Positions 1 through 5,346 of a stretch of DNA of 5,574 nucleotides are shown here, one piece after another. The stretch lies in assembly GCA_028290165.1 (NCBI GenBank), contig JAQGKJ010000100.1, forward strand, positions 1 through 5,574, written 5' to 3'. The notes under the pieces were generated by a model that did no database searches, was not told the DNA's origin, and was given only the letters and a program-made list of their open reading frames with translations. Source of the DNA: Bradyrhizobium sp. GTDB taxonomy: Bacteria > Pseudomonadota > Alphaproteobacteria > Rhizobiales > Xanthobacteraceae. Numbering within the stretch: position 1 is the stretch's first letter; the number at the start of each line of letters is the position of its first letter. A program made the position numbers and the translations under genes.

Positions 1-294
1 GTCCAGGCGAAATCGAAATCCAGCCGCATAACCCGCCAGATCGTCGTCCTCATCTGGATTCAGGAGAGAAGCATGCCGGTGATCCCTGTCGAAGCTCCAA
101 AATTGGTAGAGGATGTCGCCGTCCTTATTGGTTTTGGCATACTGCTCCACCCGCAGCATCTTGTCGGGAGAAGTAAAAGTGACATCTGCGTTCAGCTTGA
201 AACCGGCTCGCGGGCCGTCGGCCCAGGCCGGCGCCACGCCGGCGAGGCCAAGCAACAGCACGATCCATGTTTTTCGTATTCTGTGGTCAAACAT
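1..294 (-). CDS. Partial exported protein of unknown function (N-terminal 98 residues)
   Basis: Reading the minus strand from an ATG at 294-292 gives 98 uninterrupted codons to the window edge, so the C-terminus is missing. The N-terminus is a clear Sec signal peptide: a basic start (MFDHRIRK), a hydrophobic stretch at about residues 9-24 (TWIVLLLGLAGVAPAW), and a likely cleavage after AWA (residue 25) before DGPRAG. The mature part is rich in aromatic and acidic residues (YQFWSFDRDH at 63-72, then an acidic DEDDD at 81-85) and has no motif I can assign. The product is probably periplasmic or outer-membrane. There is no strong Shine-Dalgarno before the ATG. The gene is divergent from epmA across 71 nt. 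I do not recognise the family. The call rests on the open frame plus the signal peptide. The plus-strand frames here look like shadows. Confidence 0.72.
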   Translation of the reverse strand, partial: MFDHRIRKTWIVLLLGLAGVAPAWADGPRAGFKLNADVTFTSPDKMLRVEQYAKTNKDGDILYQFWSFDRDHRHASLLNPDEDDDLAGYAAGFRFRLD

Positions 295-365
295 CACTTG
301 ATTTCAGCTTAACGGTTAGTCACGGGAGTGGGGTAAAAGTTCGGACCAATGAAGCTTCAGCACAA
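295..365. promoter_or_regulatory. Divergent intergenic region between the exported-protein gene and epmA
   Basis: This 71-nt gap separates two divergently oriented genes, so it should hold both promoters or at least their 5' leaders. It is more AT-rich than its surroundings. I cannot identify convincing -35/-10 pairs on either strand. It also holds the start of a short upstream ORF that overlaps the beginning of epmA. Confidence 0.35.
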
Positions 366-378
366 ATGCATCAAATGA
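349..378 (+). promoter_or_regulatory. Possible Lys-rich upstream ORF overlapping the epmA start
   Basis: A 9-codon ORF (MKLQHKCIK, then TGA) begins at 349 in a different frame from epmA. Its stop at 376-378 overlaps the second in-frame epmA ATG (375-377) as ATGA, an arrangement often used for translational coupling. Three of nine residues are lysine, which is notable because epmA encodes a lysyl-tRNA-synthetase paralogue. There is only a weak purine-rich stretch upstream, and an ORF this short easily occurs by chance. Confidence 0.18.
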
Positions 379-1448
379 CACAAAAACCCGCTGGCGAGGC
401 TGCCGACGTACCGTCCCCGTGGTGGACGCCTGCGCGGCACGCCGATATCAGGCCGTTTTTGGCGGCGCGTAGCGCCATCACCAGGGCGATCAGGACATGG
501 TTCGAGGCGCAGGGTTTTGCGGAGGTCGAAACTGCGATCTTGCAGGTCTCACCTGGCAATGAGACCCACCTGCACGCGCCGCGCACTGAACTCGTCGCCG
601 CCGACGGCGCGCGCGCGACCCGTTACCTGCGGACCTCGCCGGAATTCGCCTGCAAGAAATTGCTGGCCGCCGGCGAACAAAAGATCTTCGAGTTTGCACG
701 GGTGTTTCGCGACCGCGAGCGCGGCGACCTGCATCTGGGCGAATTCACGATGCTGGAATGGTACCGTGCCAATGCCGGCTATGACGCTGTCATGGCCGAC
801 AGCGCGGCTATTATCGCCCGTGCCGCGCAGGCAACCGGCATCGGCCGATTTTCGTTTCGCGGCAAGGTCGCCGATCCATTTGCCGAGCCGGAACTGCTGA
901 CGGTAGCGGCGGCGTTCGAGCGCTTCGCCGGGATCGATCTGCTCGCCACGATCGCGGACGGCGAAGGCGATCGCGCCAGGTTGGCGCTCGCGGCAGGGCA
1001 TCGGGTGCGGATATCGGATGACGACACCTGGTCGGATATTTTCAGCAAGGTATTGGTCGAGCACGTCGAGCCAAATCTGGGGCAGGGGCGTTTGACGGTA
1101 TTGTTCGAATATCCGGTGCCCGAGGCGGCGCTGGCGCGCGCCAAGCCGTCCGATCCGCGCGTCGCCGAACGTTTTGAGATTTATGCCTGTGGCGTCGAAC
1201 TCGCCAACGGATTTGGCGAGTTGACCGATGCCCAGGAGCAGCGCCGCCGCTTCACTCAAGCCATGGATGAAAAGCAGCGGCGCTACGGCGAGCGCTACCC
1301 GCTCGATGAGGATTTTCTGGCCGCGGTCGCAAAGATGCCGGAAGCCAGCGGCGTCGCACTCGGCTTCGACCGGCTGGTGATGCTGGCGAGCGGCGCGCTC
1401 AGGATCGGTCAGGTGGTGTGGACCAAGTCTTCGGTGATGCATGAATGA
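366..1448 (+). CDS. epmA: EpmA: EF-P lysyltransferase (GenX/PoxA/YjeA), class II LysRS paralogue
   Basis: This is a 360-aa homologue of the LysRS catalytic core without the N-terminal anticodon-binding domain. The family ligates (R)-beta-lysine to a conserved lysine of elongation factor P in the cytoplasm, which helps ribosomes through polyproline stretches. Visible landmarks are the substrate-pocket segment TSPEFACKKLL (90-100), motif 2 FRDRERGDLHLGEFTMLEWYR (114-134), RVAERFEIYACGVELANGFGELTDA (265-289) and motif 3 GVALGFDRLVML (329-340). Ala331 corresponds to E. coli EpmA Ala298, where true LysRS has Gly; this change is known to favour beta-lysine. Length fits the family (E. coli 325 aa), with about 20 extra N-terminal residues. 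ATG 366 is the first in-frame start inside the intergenic gap; ATG 375 (357 aa) is an alternative. Neither has a good Shine-Dalgarno. The ATG at 267 lies inside the divergent gene and is unlikely. The 3' end overlaps epmB by 8 nt. Confidence 0.95.
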   Translation: MHQMTQKPAGEAADVPSPWWTPARHADIRPFLAARSAITRAIRTWFEAQGFAEVETAILQVSPGNETHLHAPRTELVAADGARATRYLRTSPEFACKKLLAAGEQKIFEFARVFRDRERGDLHLGEFTMLEWYRANAGYDAVMADSAAIIARAAQATGIGRFSFRGKVADPFAEPELLTVAAAFERFAGIDLLATIADGEGDRARLALAAGHRVRISDDDTWSDIFSKVLVEHVEPNLGQGRLTVLFEYPVPEAALARAKPSDPRVAERFEIYACGVELANGFGELTDAQEQRRRFTQAMDEKQRRYGERYPLDEDFLAAVAKMPEASGVALGFDRLVMLASGALRIGQVVWTKSSVMHE

Positions 1449-2556
1449 AATCAATTTCAATGTTGCGGCGACGTTGCGTGAGCCGACTGAACTGGTCGCC
1501 CACGGCCTTGCGGCGGTAGCCGATCTTGCCAGTCTGGAAAAGGTCGCCGCGCGCTATGCGGTCGCGGTGACGCCGGACATGGCCGCGCTGATCGACCCTG
1601 ATAATCCCGACGATCCGATCGCGCGACAATTCATTCCACGCTCCGAGGAATTGCTGCGTGAGCCCGGCGAGAACGCCGATCCGATCGGCGATCACACCCA
1701 TTCGCCGGTCGCCGGCATCGTGCACCGCTATCCCGATCGGGTGCTGTTCAAGCTGGTTCATGTCTGCGCGGTGTATTGCCGCTTCTGCTTTCGCCGCGAA
1801 ATGGTCGGGCCCGGCAAGTCGACGGCACTCTCGCAGGGCGCGTACGACAATGCGCTTGCCTATATCCGCGCGCATCCGGAAATCTGGGAAGTCATCCTGA
1901 CCGGCGGCGATCCGCTGATGCTGTCGCCGCGCCGGCTCGCCGAGGTCATGGCGGACCTCGCCGGCATCAATCACGTCAGGATCATCCGGATCCACACCCG
2001 CGTGCCGGTGGCCGAGCCCAAGCGCATCGGCAGCGAGATGATTGCTGCGCTGCGGGTCAAGGACGCGACGACCTGGCTTGCACTGCACGCCAATCATGCC
2101 CGCGAATTGACCGACAAGGCGCGCGCCGCCTGCGCCGGCATCATCGACGCCGGCATTCCCATGGTGAGCCAGTCGGTGCTGCTGCGCGGCGTCAATGACA
2201 ACGCCGCCGCGCTGGAAGCGCTGATGCGCGCCTTTGTCGAATGCCGGATCAAGCCGTATTACTTGCACCACGGCGATCTCGCGCCCGGCACGTCGCATTT
2301 GCGCACGACCCTGGCACAGGGGCAGGAACTGATGCGGTCGTTGCGGGGGCGGGTGTCCGGGCTGTGCCAGCCCGAATATTTGCTCGATATTCCCGGCGGC
2401 CACGGCAAGGCGCCGGTCGGCCCGAATTACCTGTCGCTGGCGGATTCTTCATCCCGGCCAGATTCTTTTTCCCCAGATCGTGAACAGCCCGAGGAAACGC
2501 GCTATCGTGTCGTTGATTATTGTGGTGACGTGCATCTCTATCCTCCGATGCCATGA
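1441..2556 (+). CDS. epmB: EpmB-type lysine 2,3-aminomutase-like radical SAM protein
   Basis: This 371-aa protein belongs to the KamA/EpmB family, which uses a [4Fe-4S] cluster, S-adenosylmethionine and PLP to convert (S)-alpha-lysine to (R)-beta-lysine, the substrate of EpmA. The radical-SAM motif CX3CX2C is visible as C109-AVY-C113-RF-C116, preceded by the family segment HRYPDRVLFKLVHV (95-108). The GGDPL motif is at 155-159, a KPYYLHHGDL segment at 271-280, and a PGGHGKAP motif at 318-325 whose K323 is the expected PLP-binding lysine. The C-terminus (YRVVDYCGDVHLYPP) is complete. The ATG overlaps the end of epmA (ATGAATGA), implying coupled translation. The PGGHGK motif resembles catabolic lysine 2,3-aminomutase (PGGGGK) more than E. 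coli EpmB, so free-lysine metabolism cannot be excluded on sequence alone. Adjacency to epmA makes EF-P modification the preferred role. Confidence 0.93.
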   Translation: MNEINFNVAATLREPTELVAHGLAAVADLASLEKVAARYAVAVTPDMAALIDPDNPDDPIARQFIPRSEELLREPGENADPIGDHTHSPVAGIVHRYPDRVLFKLVHVCAVYCRFCFRREMVGPGKSTALSQGAYDNALAYIRAHPEIWEVILTGGDPLMLSPRRLAEVMADLAGINHVRIIRIHTRVPVAEPKRIGSEMIAALRVKDATTWLALHANHARELTDKARAACAGIIDAGIPMVSQSVLLRGVNDNAAALEALMRAFVECRIKPYYLHHGDLAPGTSHLRTTLAQGQELMRSLRGRVSGLCQPEYLLDIPGGHGKAPVGPNYLSLADSSSRPDSFSPDREQPEETRYRVVDYCGDVHLYPPMP

Positions 2557-2642
2557 TCGACAGGCGACAGACGAGGAGGGCAGCGCCGGAAGGTTCGGGA
2601 CTGCGCGGCAACGTGCAATTTCTCTGTAACGGGAGAAGCAAG

Positions 2643-2915
2643 ATGCGAAAACTGCTCACGGCCAAGTTGATCGCCACCATCGCGCTACTCGTCCTGATTG
2701 CCGGTCCGGTCGCGATCGCGCAGACCGGTGGCGGCACGGGATCGCCGGGCGCGAACAGCAACAAGCCGATGCTGCCGGAGGCGCCGGTCGGCCACCGGCA
2801 GCCGCGGGCGGATCAGGTGCCGTCGGAGAACAATCTGGGCAATCCGAACAATCCTGCGAACAAGGAAGACGCCGCCCTCGACCGCAAGATCAAGAGCATC
2901 TGCCGCGGCTGCTGA
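2643..2915 (+). CDS. Small exported protein with C-terminal ICRGC tail (90 aa)
   Basis: I do not recognise a named family. The start ATG at 2643 has a good Shine-Dalgarno (GGGAG at 2631-2635) and begins a textbook signal peptide: MRKLLTAK, a hydrophobic core at 9-24, cleavage after AIA (residue 26). The mature protein of about 64 aa is Gly/Pro/Asn-rich and looks disordered (GGGTGSPGANSNKP, then ENNLGNPNNPANK). It ends in a short charged, possibly helical tail, EDAALDRKIKSICRGC. The only cysteines are C87 and C90, a CxxC at the very C-terminus. The same tail occurs in the exported protein at 4799-5080. An in-frame ATG at 2553 overlaps the epmB stop as ATGA, but it would bury the signal peptide behind 30 polar residues, so I reject it. 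The gene lies 86 nt after epmB on the same strand and may be read through from it, or have its own promoter. Periplasmic location is inferred. Confidence 0.82.
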   Translation: MRKLLTAKLIATIALLVLIAGPVAIAQTGGGTGSPGANSNKPMLPEAPVGHRQPRADQVPSENNLGNPNNPANKEDAALDRKIKSICRGC

Positions 2916-2924
2916 GCGCGCGCG

Positions 2925-2942
2925 TCCCAGATCCGGCTGGGA
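2925..2942. terminator. Candidate bidirectional hairpin between convergent genes
   Basis: TCCCAG (2925-2930) and CTGGGA (2937-2942) form a perfect 6-bp stem with a 6-nt loop. The hairpin sits in the 27-nt gap between the stops of the small exported-protein gene (plus) and the hdeD-like gene (minus), where a shared terminator would be expected. There is no T-tract on either side, so intrinsic termination would be weak. Position is the main support. Confidence 0.35.
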
Positions 2943-3515
2943 TCAGTCCTTGCGCACGGCGAGCGCCATTCCGATCAGCGAAGCGCCGCCGAACAACAGG
3001 TTGATGCCGACCAGAAGTCCGATCGCCCATTCCGCCGATCCCGGCAATCCCGAGATGATGATGGCCGCGATCAGCAAGTCCATGATGCCGGCAACCAGCA
3101 GCCACGACCACCGCTCCGACAATTCGCGGCGATGCTCTAGCGCATACATGATGGTGGCGACGCCTTCGGCGAGGAAATAGGCGCCGACCACGATGGTCAG
3201 GGTCAGCGTGCCCTGCACCGGCCGCGCCAGCAGGATGAGGCCGGCTACGACGGCCAGCGCCGCCGAAATCAGCGACCACCAGAAGCCCGGCATCTCGCGG
3301 GCCCAGAATGTCAGCGCCAGGCCGGCGATGCCGGAGATCAGGAACATCCAGCCCAGAAAAATCGTGACGGCGAGGCTCGCGAGCGGTGGCACGATCATGG
3401 CCGCGAGCCCCAGAACGACGAGCAGGATGCCTTCAATCAAGAAGGCCTTCCAATGCTCGCGTACCGCGGCGCGCATGTCGGATTGCAGTTTGGTGAGGTC
3501 CTGGGGAAGGGTCAT
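2943..3515 (-). CDS. HdeD-family (DUF308) integral membrane protein
   Basis: The 190-aa product has a short cytoplasmic N-terminus (MTLPQDLTKLQSDMRAAVREHWK) and about six hydrophobic helices, near residues 24-42, 47-70, 79-97, 103-124, 136-155 and 162-186. It matches the HdeD/DUF308 pattern: an EGILLVVLGLAAMIVPPLASLAVTIFLG-type first hairpin (28-55), then repeated small-residue helix pairs with GAYFLAEG (111-118) and GINLLFGGASLIG (170-182). E. coli HdeD is an inner-membrane protein of the acid-fitness island; its molecular activity is not established, so acid or envelope stress is only a family-level suggestion. The start at 3515 is chosen over upstream ATGs because GGGAG lies 6 nt before it. 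The gene is convergent with the small exported-protein gene. Three repeats at 13-bp spacing upstream (3541-3575) may be an operator. Confidence 0.88.
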   Translation of the reverse strand: MTLPQDLTKLQSDMRAAVREHWKAFLIEGILLVVLGLAAMIVPPLASLAVTIFLGWMFLISGIAGLALTFWAREMPGFWWSLISAALAVVAGLILLARPVQGTLTLTIVVGAYFLAEGVATIMYALEHRRELSERWSWLLVAGIMDLLIAAIIISGLPGSAEWAIGLLVGINLLFGGASLIGMALAVRKD

Positions 3516-3540
3516 TTGAATCTCCCGATGCCGGTAGCGC

Positions 3541-3575
3541 ACAATGACGCGCCAATATGACGCCATAATATGACG
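3541..3575. repeat. Three 9-bp direct repeats at 13-bp spacing upstream of the hdeD-like gene
   Basis: AATATGACG occurs at 3554-3562 and 3567-3575, and a 7-of-9 match (ACAATGACG) lies at 3541-3549. Starts are exactly 13 bp apart. On the minus strand this reads as iterated CGTCATATT, 26 to 60 bp before the hdeD-like start codon, a usual place for an operator or activator site. It could instead be a chance short duplication. The regulatory role is inferred. Confidence 0.45.
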
Positions 3576-3604
3576 TCCGCCAACGCCGCAGGGTCAGATT
3601 TGTT

Positions 3605-3640
3605 CAGGGACGCTCATGTGAGCGAGGCCGTGCTGCCCTG
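3605..3640 (-). terminator. Possible hairpin downstream of the prsW-like gene
   Basis: Nested inverted repeats lie just past the prsW-like stop codon: an outer CAGGG (3605-3609)/CCCTG (3636-3640) and an inner CGCTCA (3611-3616)/TGAGCG (3619-3624). The structure is imperfect, with an 11-nt asymmetric bulge, and has no following T-run on the minus strand. It may end the prsW transcript before the hdeD-like promoter region. Confidence 0.3.
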
Positions 3641-3642
3641 CG

Positions 3643-4680
3643 CTAGCCTTGGCTGTGGGCGGACGAAAAGCCTTCCGGCGTCGTGCGCATCCGGTTGCGG
3701 CCGAGAATATAGATCGCCGTGGTCACCACCAGAAGCGCGCTCCCGATCAGGATGGAAGTCAGGCCGATCGGAACGAGAACCAGCGCCATGTTGCGTTCGG
3801 GATTGACCAGCCAGTGGTGGATCGAAGTCAACACAAAGGCGAGACCCGCAAATCCGGCGCCGCCGCCCAGCACCAGTAGCGCCCACATCCGCCGCAACTG
3901 GCTCAGCCGCTCGCGGGCAATCTCGGTGCGCGGCGCGTGATGACGGCCGACCCGCCGCACCAGCCGCACCGCAAACGCGATCGAGCTGAATCCAATCAGG
4001 ACGCTCACCGATCCCAGCATCAGCCTGGTGGAAGGATCGACGCCCGGGTTTTGCTGCAGCGCCAGCAGCGGGAAATCGAAACTCGCGTGCAGCGCCAGGG
4101 GCCCCAGCAGGACCAGAATCCAGCTAGAGATGCGTGCCAAGTCGCGGTGATGGCGGTGCGCGCCCAGCGCCGTGCCGGAGCGCGCGATCGCCAGATAGGC
4201 GCCGGCGATGATGCCGAGGGCGCCGTGGAACGGCACGGTCAGGACGCTGCGCAATGCGGCCAGCGATTGCCACATCTCGGCGTGCTGCACGAGATAAGCG
4301 AGGTTTTCGTAGGCCGCAAAGCCACGCCCCGCCGCCGCGCCATAGACCACGGTGTCCATCGGATCGGCAAACCGCCCGCGCCGTGCGGCCACGGCGACAA
4401 TGACCAGGATTTTGACGGTTTCCTCGGGGAGGGCGACCCCGAATACGGAATGCAGGACCTGCGCGATCCAGGGATTCTCGGGGCCGGCGAGCATCGATGC
4501 GAAGGGTGCGCGGACCACGCCCAGGAGCGAAATACTGGCAGCGCCGAGCAGAAACGCGGTCCAGACCTTGGCGGGCGGACCGGGCCGCTCATCGGCGGCG
4601 ACCACCAGCCACAGGATCAGCAGCGCGGGCGCCACCGCCGCGGTGCCGATCACGGTCGGAAGGGATTCAAGGAGATTCAT
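3643..4680 (-). CDS. PrsW-family intramembrane metalloprotease
   Basis: This 345-aa multi-pass membrane protein carries the signature positions of the PrsW family: PEETVK at 85-90 (E86, E87, K90), GRGFAAYENLAYL at 118-130 (E125, N126), a VPFHGALG helix with H152, and LHASFDFP at 197-204 (H198, D202). These Glu/His/Asp residues within membrane helices are the expected metal-binding and catalytic set. In Bacillus, PrsW starts regulated proteolysis of the RsiW anti-sigma factor; the substrate here is unknown and no anti-sigma/sigma pair is in the window. Beyond the catalytic core there is a cytoplasmic-looking basic segment at about 240-265 (RLVRRVGRHHAPRTEIARERLSQLRR), then two further hydrophobic segments (266-285 and 299-327). 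The start at 4680 is the first ATG and lacks a clear Shine-Dalgarno; a hairpin covers that region. The gene lies 118 nt downstream of the second ICRGC gene on the same strand. Confidence 0.88.
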   Translation of the reverse strand: MNLLESLPTVIGTAAVAPALLILWLVVAADERPGPPAKVWTAFLLGAASISLLGVVRAPFASMLAGPENPWIAQVLHSVFGVALPEETVKILVIVAVAARRGRFADPMDTVVYGAAAGRGFAAYENLAYLVQHAEMWQSLAALRSVLTVPFHGALGIIAGAYLAIARSGTALGAHRHHRDLARISSWILVLLGPLALHASFDFPLLALQQNPGVDPSTRLMLGSVSVLIGFSSIAFAVRLVRRVGRHHAPRTEIARERLSQLRRMWALLVLGGGAGFAGLAFVLTSIHHWLVNPERNMALVLVPIGLTSILIGSALLVVTTAIYILGRNRMRTTPEGFSSAHSQG

Positions 4681-4684
4681 CAGG

Positions 4685-4700
4685 ATGGCAAATATGCCAT
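4685..4700 (-). promoter_or_regulatory. Hairpin over the ribosome-binding region of the prsW-like gene
   Basis: ATGGCA (4685-4690) and TGCCAT (4695-4700) are perfect 6-bp arms around AATA. The element ends 4 nt before the prsW-like ATG, exactly where a Shine-Dalgarno should be, and none is visible. It could be an RNA hairpin limiting translation or a DNA operator. A T5 run (4700-4704) follows on the plus strand, so a weak plus-strand terminator is an alternative reading. Confidence 0.35.
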
Positions 4701-4798
4701 TTTTCGAGGTTATCTAGCGCAGCAAACCCACCGGGGTGCGGCCGCAAGCCGCGGGCGGAGGGGTGGACCCGAACCCGCGCCGCACCGCATCAAACGCT

Positions 4799-5080
4799 TC
4801 AGCAACCCCGGCAGATATTTTTCAGCCGCGCATTCATCAGCGCGTCCTCCGCGCTGATCTTATCCACGTATTTCGCGCTATCGACTTTCGCGCTATCGAC
4901 TTTCGAAGCCGGCGCGGCCCGTGCCGACTTTGCGGTCGCGGGTGACGCAGCCGGTGGCGCGGCCTTGTCGTAGCAGGACAGCCTCTGAGCGGAGTCCGCC
5001 ATCGATTTGCAGTCCGGCGTCTGGGCGATGGCGGCTTGGGACAGCGCGCAAATGGCAACGAGTACGGCGAAGAATCGCAT
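4799..5080 (-). CDS. Small exported protein with N-terminal Cys pair and C-terminal ICRGC tail (93 aa)
   Basis: The ATG at 5080 follows a good Shine-Dalgarno (AGGAG, 6 nt upstream), which rules out the longer frame from 5119. The signal peptide MRFFAVLVAICALSQAAIA is cleaved after residue 19, leaving about 74 aa. The mature N-terminus TPDCKSMADSAQRLSCYDKA (21-40) matches the C-x(11)-C 'RL(A/S)CYD' pattern seen at the mature N-termini of various proteobacterial exported proteins, where the two cysteines (here C24, C36) probably pair. A low-complexity Ala/Pro/Lys linker (41-72) follows, with a tandem VDSAK duplication. The tail SAEDALMNARLKNICRGC (76-93) shares 9 of 18 residues, including the terminal ICRGC, with the protein at 2643-2915. 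No named family is recognised. It may be co-transcribed with the prsW-like gene 118 nt downstream; that gap holds a GC-rich inverted repeat (GCGGC 4738-4742/GCCGC 4748-4752) but no clear terminator. Confidence 0.85.
   Translation of the reverse strand: MRFFAVLVAICALSQAAIAQTPDCKSMADSAQRLSCYDKAAPPAASPATAKSARAAPASKVDSAKVDSAKYVDKISAEDALMNARLKNICRGC
4871..4905. repeat. Tandem 15-bp repeat inside the small exported-protein gene
   Basis: TTTCGCGCTATCGAC occurs perfectly at 4871-4885 and 4886-4900, with five bases of a third copy to 4905. The unit is a multiple of three and encodes a second VDSAK pentapeptide in the linker, so the frame is kept. Perfect identity suggests a recent slippage duplication. 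Confidence 0.85.
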
Positions 5081-5305
5081 TAACAACTCCTTTTTTGGCC
5101 AGCGGAACCAGGCCATCAAGTTCAGGCGCGCTCCAGCGGGCGACCATCAGCCCTATCGAACCGCGATTATTCAGTTATATCAAAGTGTTTGCCAGACTGT
5201 TGCAAGCAAAATGCACGTTATCGTGGGCGCTGTCCATCGGCCAATTCGCAAAAACGCGGCGCGCGGGTAGCAGGCGTCGGCTGATAGGTTCCCGCCTCGC
5301 CAGCC

Positions 5306-5346
5306 AGATCACGATCCGATTATCGGATTGAACCGGATCATGATCT
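5306..5346. repeat. Overlapping inverted repeats that could form alternative hairpins
   Basis: AGATCACGATCCG (5306-5318) and CGGATCATGATCT (5334-5346) are 13-bp arms with one mismatch (5312/5340) around a 15-nt loop. A second perfect inverted repeat, ATCCGAT-T-ATCGGAT (5314-5328), uses part of the left arm, so the two cannot form fully at once. The site is 84 to 124 nt before the DUF2061 start. The function is unknown; it could be a dyad operator, an RNA switch, or an eroded dispersed repeat. Confidence 0.6.

Noticed and set aside
549..1460. Long minus-strand frame (303 codons) opposite epmA
   Set aside because: It is antisense to a confidently identified class II synthetase-like gene, and its translation is low-complexity Arg/Gly/Ala/His-rich with no domain. 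It is a GC-codon-bias shadow.
1399..2403. Long minus-strand frame (334 codons) opposite epmB
   Set aside because: It lies opposite a complete radical SAM gene with all motifs; the translation is rich in His/Arg/Gln/Asp without hydrophobic patterning, as expected of an antisense shadow.
2553..2642. Upstream ATG giving a 120-aa version of the first ICRGC protein, overlapping the epmB stop as ATGA
   Set aside because: It would put 30 polar residues before a canonical signal peptide; ATG 2643 has its own strong Shine-Dalgarno.
3937..4857. Plus-strand frame of 306 codons across the prsW-like gene
   Set aside because: The peptide is Arg/Gln/Asp/His-rich and featureless, while the opposite strand encodes a membrane protein with the PrsW motifs.
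5081..5119. N-terminal extension of the 93-aa exported protein to an ATG at 5119
   Set aside because: The extension would translate through the AGGAG ribosome-binding site and place charged residues before the signal peptide.
5007..5331. Plus-strand ORFs in the divergent intergenic region
   Set aside because: They begin antisense to the small exported protein, end in intergenic sequence, and show no signal peptide, membrane helix or recognisable motif.
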